DNA of 21,341 nt from Phycisphaerales bacterium UBA3158 (GTDB taxonomy: Bacteria > Planctomycetota > Phycisphaerae > Phycisphaerales > SM1A02), in contig DEYM01000056.1 of the NCBI GenBank assembly GCA_002364555.1, forward strand, positions 1 to 21,341. Direction: 5' to 3'. The position numbers were made by a program, and so were the translations under genes. Below are positions 14,325 to 19,390 of this stretch, in pieces (the first letter of the stretch is position 1; every line of letters begins with the position of its first letter). The notes beneath the pieces are model-generated. The model saw only the letters and a list, made by a program, of their open reading frames with translations. It did not search any database and was not told the origin of the DNA.

Positions 14325-14894
14325 TCAGTCGGTACTGTTGAATTGATTCATGGCGGTCGTGATGCCCTTGGCAAGCCAGCATTCAGTTGCGCCAACGGCC
14401 TGCTCCAAAGCGGGTTGGAGGGCCGTTTCCTGTTCGGGCGTGAACCGCCCGAGCACGTAGTTCTTCAAAGGGATCTGCCCAGGGGGATCGATCCCTACCC
14501 GTAGTCGTGCCCAGCCGTCTCCGCCCAGATGCTGGGAGATGTTGCTGAGACCATTGTGTCCACCTGTACCACCACTTGGTCGCATTCGGACCGTTCCACA
14601 GGGGAGGGCCGTATCGTCGACGATCACGAGTAGATCATCGACCGGGGCAAGCTTGTAGAAGCGGACGGCTTCGCCGATGGCTTCCCCGGTGCAGTTGACG
14701 TAGGTGGTGGGCTTGAGCATGAGGATCTTCTCATCGCCCAGCGAGGATTCGACCGCGGCGCCCTTGAAGCGGGCACGGGCGATCTCACCAGGTGCCAGTC
14801 GCCGCGCAAGGCGATCGAGTACCTCGAACCCGACGTTGTGTCGTGTTCGATCGTATTCCCGACCCGGATTGCCTATGCCGACGATGAGCTTCAT
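14325..14894 (-). CDS. pth: Peptidyl-tRNA hydrolase
   Basis: Pth frees tRNA from peptidyl-tRNA that has dropped off ribosomes. The 189-aa protein is normal in length. Catalytic and binding residues are in place: GIGNPGREYDRTRHNVGF carries the family Asn and the catalytic His, VIVDDTALPCG carries the conserved Asp, and GGTGGHNGLSNI carries the second Asn. The start at 14894 is 17 nt after the rplY stop. The ribosome binding site is weak (GCGGAA), so coupling to rplY is likely. The rplY-pth order is common in bacteria. Confidence 0.96.
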   Translation of the reverse strand: MKLIVGIGNPGREYDRTRHNVGFEVLDRLARRLAPGEIARARFKGAAVESSLGDEKILMLKPTTYVNCTGEAIGEAVRFYKLAPVDDLLVIVDDTALPCGTVRMRPSGGTGGHNGLSNISQHLGGDGWARLRVGIDPPGQIPLKNYVLGRFTPEQETALQPALEQAVGATECWLAKGITTAMNQFNSTD

Positions 14895-14911
14895 GGGTGA
14901 TTCCGCGACGA

Positions 14912-15562
14912 TCAGCTGTCGTCGTCGCTCTCCTCTTCCTTGGCCTTCGTGATGACTTCCGGCTGGGCGGAATCGCCTGCGACTTCGGTTTCCTCGCCTT
15001 CGGCTTCCTCCTGATGGACCAGCGTGACGTGACAGATGTGCTTCTCGAGTTCGAGAACGGGTTTCACATTCGCTGGAATGGGCAGATCCCCGATGGTCAC
15101 GGCTTCCTGCATGTCGGTGATGTCGTAGCTGAACTCGGATGGGATATCCGAAACCTTGCAGCTGACCTCGATCTCGCGTCGGACCACTTCCATGACCGCG
15201 CCGGCGGCCGATGCGATCTTGGCGGTTCCGATGAGAGTCACCGGGACATTGACCGTCACGATCTCGTTCATGTCGACTCGTGTGAGGTCCAGGTGGATCA
15301 GATTGTCACCAAGCCAGCCGAACTGCAGGTCCTTGACCAGGCACTTGTCGTCCGTCTTGCCGTCGACCGAGATCGAGAGGACGTGGGCACCTTCGTGCAG
15401 AGCGTTGAGGACGCTCTTCTCCTCGATGCTGACATGGACAGGGGCGGCACCCTTGCCATAGATGACCGCTGGTAGACGTCCGTCGCGACGAAGGCGCTGG
15501 GCATATCTTGTGCCCGTCTTCTCGCGTGTCTCTACTGTGATGTTGTGTGCTTCGGTTGCCAT
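14912..15562 (-). CDS. rplY: 50S ribosomal protein bL25, CTC form
   Basis: bL25 binds 5S rRNA. The start is taken at ATG 15562 (MATEAHNITVETR), with AGGGAG 7 nt upstream. The 216-aa protein has the N-terminal L25 domain (ETREKTGTRYAQRLRRDGRL then PAVIYGKG, and DLTRVDMNEIVTVNVPV) and the C-terminal TL5/CTC beta domain (SDIPSEFSYDITDMQ, IGDLPIPANVKPV). A strongly acidic tail rich in E, D and A follows from about residue 182. A 7-bp inverted repeat lies immediately 5' of the Shine-Dalgarno. It lies between prs and pth, a widespread arrangement. Confidence 0.95.
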   Translation of the reverse strand: MATEAHNITVETREKTGTRYAQRLRRDGRLPAVIYGKGAAPVHVSIEEKSVLNALHEGAHVLSISVDGKTDDKCLVKDLQFGWLGDNLIHLDLTRVDMNEIVTVNVPVTLIGTAKIASAAGAVMEVVRREIEVSCKVSDIPSEFSYDITDMQEAVTIGDLPIPANVKPVLELEKHICHVTLVHQEEAEGEETEVAGDSAQPEVITKAKEEESDDDS

Positions 15563-15574
15563 TATGTACTCCCT

Positions 15575-15593
15575 CACGCCAGGTGATGGCGTG
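15575..15593 (-). promoter_or_regulatory. Inverted repeat directly upstream of the rplY ribosome binding site
   Basis: CACGCCA and TGGCGTG form a 7-bp stem with a 5-nt loop. On the minus strand the stem ends immediately before AGGGAG of rplY. It lies within the 42-nt prs-rplY gap. It could be a translational operator or an RNA-processing site; no T-run follows. Confidence 0.35.
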
Positions 15594-15604
15594 GTGTGTT
15601 GGAT

Positions 15605-16588
15605 CTATCGCTTGGTCCCTGTCGAACGTTGGAACAACGCTGAAATGGACATGTCGTGATGAATTCGATGAAGAGCCTCGCCCATGAGCGGCGCGACTGA
15701 AAGCTTGACGAGCCGATCGTAGAGCGGCTCCAGACGACCACCATCGTCGATGGTGTCGGTAACAACAATCTTGGTGAATGCGGATTCCTTGAGCCGCTCC
15801 ATGGCCATTCCGACCAGAACGGGATGAGTGGCCGCAGCGATGATCTGGTTGGCACCTTCCTCCATGATCAGATTCGCCGCTTCGCAGATGGTGCCGGCGG
15901 TCGAGATCATGTCGTCGACCATGAGTACCGTCTGATTCTTGACACTGCCGATCAGGTTTCGGGATGCCACCTTCATGCCTGATTCGCGTCGCTTGTCGAT
16001 GATGGCCAGATCGGCATCGAGGAAGCTGGCATAGGCATTGGCGACCTTCACGTTTCCGACGTCGGGAGACACGATGACCAGATCACCCAGTTCATCCCGA
16101 ATGCTCGTGAAGTAGTCGCAGAATACGGTCATCGCCGACATGTGATCGACGGGGATATCGAAGAAGCCCTGGATCTGGGCTGCATGGAGATCCATGCAGA
16201 GCACCCGGTCCGCGCCTGCTGCCGTGATCAGATTGGCGACCAGCTTGGCGGTGATCGGTGTACGGCCGGCATCCTTGCGATCCTGCCGTCCGTAGCCGAA
16301 ATATGGAATGACGGCCGTGATTCGCTGGGCCGAGGCGCGACGGAGGCAGTCGATATAGATCAGCAGTTCCATGACGTTGGCGTTGACGGGGTCGCAGGTG
16401 GACTGCACGACGAAGCAGTCGCGTCCACGGACATCCTCTTCAACACGCACGATCAATTCGCCGTCGGGAAACAATTCGGTTTCAGCCTGTCCAAGCGGCA
16501 GCGAGAGATAGTCCGCCATCAGGCCTGCCAATGACCCACCCGAACGAGCGGCGAAAATCTTGAGATGATCATGGTCGATGCGGTTCAT
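15605..16588 (-). CDS. prs: Ribose-phosphate pyrophosphokinase (PRPP synthetase)
   Basis: This enzyme makes PRPP from ribose 5-phosphate and ATP for purine, pyrimidine, histidine, tryptophan and NAD synthesis, feeding the PurC pathway among others. It has 327 aa. Motifs visible are DGELIVRVEEDVRGRD, YFGYGRQDRK, RTPITAKLVANLI, the Mg-binding MDLHAAQIQGFF, SPDVGNV and the PRPP loop VDDMISTAGTI. In that loop the usual DDMxDT Asp is Ser, as in some archaeal-type enzymes. Its ATG overlaps the glmU stop (ATGA), indicating coupled translation. Confidence 0.96.
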   Translation of the reverse strand: MNRIDHDHLKIFAARSGGSLAGLMADYLSLPLGQAETELFPDGELIVRVEEDVRGRDCFVVQSTCDPVNANVMELLIYIDCLRRASAQRITAVIPYFGYGRQDRKDAGRTPITAKLVANLITAAGADRVLCMDLHAAQIQGFFDIPVDHMSAMTVFCDYFTSIRDELGDLVIVSPDVGNVKVANAYASFLDADLAIIDKRRESGMKVASRNLIGSVKNQTVLMVDDMISTAGTICEAANLIMEEGANQIIAAATHPVLVGMAMERLKESAFTKIVVTDTIDDGGRLEPLYDRLVKLSVAPLMGEALHRIHHDMSISALFQRSTGTKR

Positions 16589-17367
16589 GAAGCAGCCTCC
16601 GCGGAATGATTGAGTCGACTCTCAAGAACGGTATCCACGGCCGCCAGTTGATCCGGTGTGTTGATCGAGAGGACATCCTCCGCGGGGACGGCCGTGACGA
16701 TTTCAACGCGATTGGTATCTTGCTGGAGCTCGCCGGGGACGGTGGTGAGGTAGTACTCGCCCGAGATGGAATCCGGCTCGAGTGCCTCGAGACGCTTGAT
16801 CAGCTCGGGAACATCGAAACAGGCATAGCTCGGATAGACCTCGCGAATGGCCCGTTGTTGATCAGTGGCATTGCGATCCTCGACGATGGCCTCGAATCGA
16901 TCATGATCATTGCGGACGATACGGCCATAGCCAGTCGGATCGTCCAGTATCGAGGTCGCCAGAGTCGCCAGGGCATCGGTTCTGGCGTGATGGTCGAGAA
17001 GGGTCTTCAGGGTCTGGGCCCTGATGAGCGGGCCGTCTCCGGCCAGGATGAAGGCATCGCCTTCGAATTCACCCAGTTGCTCCCTGCAGACAAGTACCGC
17101 ATGTCCGGTACCAAGCTGGGATTCCTGGAGTACGAACTCGATGTCGTCATGATCGGATTCGAAGGAAGCCTTCACCAGATCGGCGCCATGTCCGACGACC
17201 ACGAGGATCGGTCCGGCACCGGCAGCCCGGACGGCATCGATGACCCAATGAAGCATTGGTCTTCCGCAGACTGGATGAAGGACCTTGGGCAGGTCGCTTC
17301 CCATTCTCGTTCCCTTGCCGGCGGCAAGGATGATGGCTGCTGGTCTGGTTGTCTGCTGGTTGGTCAT
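16585..17367 (-). CDS. glmU: GlmU-type nucleotidyltransferase, uridylyltransferase domain only
   Basis: The protein is expected to form UDP-N-acetylglucosamine from UTP and GlcNAc-1-phosphate for cell-wall or surface glycans. The start is taken at ATG 17367 (MTNQQTTRP); the upstream extension would run into the tRNA. At 260 aa it contains only the pyrophosphorylase half of GlmU: LAAGKGTRMGSDLPKVLH at the N-terminus, QLGTGHAV, ILAGDGPLI, PTGYGRIVR, SGEYYLTTVP and a final SINTPDQLA. The left-handed beta-helix acetyltransferase half is absent. EVYPSYACF replaces the usual EVNxGI segment, so sugar specificity may differ. It overlaps prs by 4 nt. A 45-nt gap with a GGGGG-CGAT-CCCCC hairpin separates it from the tRNA. 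Confidence 0.85.
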   Translation of the reverse strand: MTNQQTTRPAAIILAAGKGTRMGSDLPKVLHPVCGRPMLHWVIDAVRAAGAGPILVVVGHGADLVKASFESDHDDIEFVLQESQLGTGHAVLVCREQLGEFEGDAFILAGDGPLIRAQTLKTLLDHHARTDALATLATSILDDPTGYGRIVRNDHDRFEAIVEDRNATDQQRAIREVYPSYACFDVPELIKRLEALEPDSISGEYYLTTVPGELQQDTNRVEIVTAVPAEDVLSINTPDQLAAVDTVLESRLNHSAEAAS

Positions 17368-17411
17368 GTCGCGTATCGATGAGAGGGGGGATCGCCCCCA
17401 GTAAGGAAAAA

Positions 17412-17483
17412 CTGGCCCGCCAAGACTTGAACTTGGAATGCCTGTACCAAAAACAGGTGTGTTACCGATTACACCACGGGCCA
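17412..17483 (-). tRNA. tRNA-Gln (anticodon UUG)
   Basis: A 72-nt cloverleaf reads on the minus strand. The acceptor arms TGGCCCG (5') and CGGGCCA (3') pair, with discriminator G. The D-arm contains TAATCGGTAA. The anticodon stem CCTGT/ACAGG encloses the 7-nt loop TTTTGGT with anticodon TTG. The T-arm contains GTTCAAGTC. The U-A first pair and G73 are typical of tRNA-Gln. CCA is not encoded; TTTTT follows the discriminator. Confidence 0.97.
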
Positions 17484-17746
17484 AATCAGGCATGATGTGA
17501 ATAGATCACGCTTAAATGTCGGTCCTTGAGCTGCCTCATCGGACCACGGAACTCGTTTCCGGCGAGGCCTCGGTGGCTGCCGGTCAATTCGAACTCGCGG
17601 TCTCGACACCGGATGGTTGAGCATCCTGTGCGGCCGCGGCTGTTTCTCTCCAGAGGCGGGAGCACCTGTCAGCCGCGACCTGGTGCCCCATGTGGCGCCG
17701 CTTGCTTGAGCAAGCCTCACCAACGGCCCTCTCTATTGGAGGAAGC
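17484..17746 (-). ncRNA. Possible structured leader or small RNA upstream of tRNA-Gln
   Basis: About 260 nt lie between a strong minus-strand promoter and the tRNA. Small open frames here are Pro/Arg-rich, overlap the tRNA or lack family likeness, so coding is unlikely. Several perfect stems are visible on the minus strand: GCTTGC-TCAA-GCAAGC (17700-17715), CGCGGCTG pairing with CAGCCGCG, and GGATG pairing with CATCC. I could not match it to RNase P, SRP, tmRNA or 6S RNA. It may be a tRNA precursor leader or an independent small RNA. Confidence 0.35.
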
Positions 17747-17750
17747 CAAG

Positions 17751-17779
17751 ATTGTAGTTTGTCAGGAGCCCTTGGGCAA
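17751..17779 (-). promoter_or_regulatory. Sigma70-like promoter reading toward tRNA-Gln and glmU
   Basis: TTGCCC (17774-17779), a 17-nt spacer and TACAAT (17751-17756) on the minus strand form the best -35/-10 pair in the window. Transcription would begin near 17746. Confidence 0.6.
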
Positions 17780-17784
17780 GACGA

Positions 17785-18603
17785 TCACGATTGATCTGAA
17801 ATACCCTTTCGAGCCGTTATTCGATGGCCCCTGAGTACCTTTTCAAGCTCTTCACGGTTCTTTTTGGCCTCATCCCGAGGCTGTTCAGGATGCCAGAGAT
17901 GCAGAACAGGGGAGGAATGCCGCCCACTCTTGATGCGAACGCCCGAATGCATCAGCCTGATGATCAGGTCCGAATCCTGTGAGCCCCATCCAACGAAGGC
18001 TTCATCCAGACCGTTGACCTTCAGGAGATCGTTTCTGAAGACGGCCATGCTGAAGGTCCTCAGTGACTTCCAGTCCCGTGGGCGGCGGCGTCGCCATTTG
18101 TCACCGGGCAACGAGAACATGAGTGGGAGCAATCGATTGGTCTGCCCGCGCAGTCGAGGCTTGATCCATCTGGCTCGAGGCCACGCGTGGACAGGTATCG
18201 AGTTCTTGAGGATGTGATTCGTGAACGCTTCACCCAGAAGGATTCGGTTTCCCCCGACCATCCATCCCGGTTCCGCCAGCCGGCAGTGCCATTCGAGAAA
18301 ACGCGAGCGTGGAATGCAGTCGCCATCCATGAGGATCACGTAGTCGCCTGTCGAGGCGGCGATGGCTCTGTTCGTGATGGCGGCGGCTCTGAACCCACGG
18401 TCAGGATGCCAGACATGGTTGATCGGTACGGGAAAGGAGTCGGCGATCTCCCTGATGAAATCAGCTGTTTCTCCAGTCGACCCATCGTCGGCGATGATGA
18501 CCTCGAACGGTCTGTAGGTCTGATCAGCCAGTCCTCGCAACGTGGCCGCCAACGCATCGGGGCGGTTGTAGGTGGTGACGATGACTGTGATTGGCATGGG
18601 CAT
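17785..18603 (-). CDS. Family 2 glycosyltransferase with galactosyltransferase-type C-terminus
   Basis: The start is taken at ATG 18603 or 18597 (MPITVIVTTYNRPDA), where the GT-A fold opens; the upstream frame extends into aat. The protein has about 272 aa. It shows VIVTTYNRPDALAATLRGL, EVIIADDGSTGE, DRGFRAAAITNRAI, the DxD-type metal motif LMDGDC, and a C-terminal acceptor region with GWGSQDSDLIIRLMHSGVR and LHLWHP. No membrane segment is seen, so it is probably cytoplasmic, adding a sugar to a surface polysaccharide or lipid. Sugar and acceptor are unknown. It diverges from aat with 50 bp between starts. GATCA-CGAT-TGATC surrounds its stop, a weak hairpin. Confidence 0.87.
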   Translation of the reverse strand: MPMPITVIVTTYNRPDALAATLRGLADQTYRPFEVIIADDGSTGETADFIREIADSFPVPINHVWHPDRGFRAAAITNRAIAASTGDYVILMDGDCIPRSRFLEWHCRLAEPGWMVGGNRILLGEAFTNHILKNSIPVHAWPRARWIKPRLRGQTNRLLPLMFSLPGDKWRRRRPRDWKSLRTFSMAVFRNDLLKVNGLDEAFVGWGSQDSDLIIRLMHSGVRIKSGRHSSPVLHLWHPEQPRDEAKKNREELEKVLRGHRITARKGISDQS

Positions 18604-18641
18604 GATGCAATGTCCCGCCGGCCCGGCGTTGGAGTAGACCG

Positions 18642-18648
18642 TATCGTA
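18642..18648. promoter_or_regulatory. Bidirectional -10 region between the glycosyltransferase gene and aat
   Basis: The near-palindrome TATCGTA offers TATCGT on the plus strand, ending 6 nt before the aat GTG, and TACGAT on the minus strand for the glycosyltransferase gene, giving it a leader of roughly 30 nt. The plus-strand reading matches the leaderless spacing at coaX, folD and 10354. Confidence 0.5.
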
Positions 18649-18653
18649 CCGGG

Positions 18654-19283
18654 GTGGCCGATCTCGAACCCGACATTCTGGTGGCAGCGTATGCGGAAGG
18701 GTACTTCCCCATGGCACATCCCGATACGGGTGAGCTCGAGTGGTTCAATCCGGATCCCAGATGCATCCTGCCTCTCGATGGTCTTCGGATCCAGGACAGT
18801 CTGGCTCGACGAGTCCGTTCTGGACGATTTGAAATCACAACCAACACCGCGTTCGAGCAGGTCATGAGATCCTGTGCGGATCCGGGACCCGGACGAGAGG
18901 ACACCTGGATCGATGAACGACTCATTCAGGCCTACGGCCAGCTGCACGAACAGGGGCTGGCTCACAGCGTGGAGGCCCGGCGGGAAGGAGTGCTGGTCGG
19001 AGGGCTCTACGGGGTGCATCTGGGAGGCGTGTTCATGGGTGAATCCATGTTTTCAGATCCCGCCCATGGTGGTACGGATGCCTCGAAGGTCTGCCTCGTC
19101 TGGCTGGTCGCTCACTTGAGAGCCATCGGGGCCTCTGTTCTTGATGTCCAGTTCATCTCGGACCACATGGCCAGAATGGGAGCGGTCGAGGTGGCGCGGG
19201 ATGACTATCTCCAGAGACTGATGATCCATCGGGATCAGCAGTGCTCCTGGTCGGGTTGGCCATCGATCGATTCCGTGCTTTGA
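18654..19283 (+). CDS. aat: Leucyl/phenylalanyl-tRNA-protein transferase
   Basis: Aat adds Leu or Phe from tRNA to proteins with N-terminal Arg or Lys, marking them for ClpS/ClpAP degradation. The start codon is GTG (MADLEPDILVAAYAEGYFPM). The 209-aa protein shows AYAEGYFPMAHP, WFNPDPRCILPLDGL, FEQVMRSCADP, TWIDERLIQAYGQLHEQGLA, HSVEARREGVLVGGLYGV and GESMFS followed by ASK, all hallmarks of the family and of a normal full-length enzyme. No Shine-Dalgarno precedes the GTG. Confidence 0.96.
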   Translation: MADLEPDILVAAYAEGYFPMAHPDTGELEWFNPDPRCILPLDGLRIQDSLARRVRSGRFEITTNTAFEQVMRSCADPGPGREDTWIDERLIQAYGQLHEQGLAHSVEARREGVLVGGLYGVHLGGVFMGESMFSDPAHGGTDASKVCLVWLVAHLRAIGASVLDVQFISDHMARMGAVEVARDDYLQRLMIHRDQQCSWSGWPSIDSVL

Positions 19284-19348
19284 TGGTTTTCATAGACGAT
19301 TGCTCGTCGCATGTTCCACCCGCTGCTCGTAGACTGCATCGGTCGCCC

Positions 19349-19390
19349 ATGAAAGGAGTCAAGGGCCCCCGAGGGCTCAAGACGGCATGA
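19349..19390 (+). CDS. Possible 13-aa leader peptide overlapping the pbp2 start
   Basis: ATG at 19349 opens the frame MKGVKGPRGLKTA, whose TGA overlaps the pbp2 ATG (ATGA). TAGACT (19330-19335), a TANNNT hexamer, lies 13 nt before it. The overlap would permit translational coupling to pbp2, which lacks its own clear Shine-Dalgarno. It could be chance. Confidence 0.25.
   Translation: MKGVKGPRGLKTA

Noticed and set aside
15855..15925. Loss of a catalytic Asp in the PRPP loop of Prs (DDMIST instead of DDMIDT)
   Set aside because: The IST form of this loop occurs in other, archaeal-type, PRPP synthetases as far as I recall, so it is not treated as a defect.
17386..17399. GGGGG-CGAT-CCCCC hairpin between tRNA-Gln and glmU as a terminator
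   Set aside because: No T-run follows it on the minus strand and only 18 nt separate it from the glmU start; it is more likely incidental or a processing feature.
17469..17723. 84-residue minus-strand frame with TTG start and AGAGAGGG upstream
   Set aside because: It runs 15 nt into the tRNA-Gln gene and is Pro/Arg-rich without domain likeness. The interval is better treated as untranslated RNA.
17484..17746. Identity as 6S RNA, RNase P RNA, SRP RNA or tmRNA
   Set aside because: A short GTTGGTGAG..TGCTC stretch recalls E. coli 6S RNA, but no closing stem joins the two ends, and the conserved cores of the other RNAs are absent.
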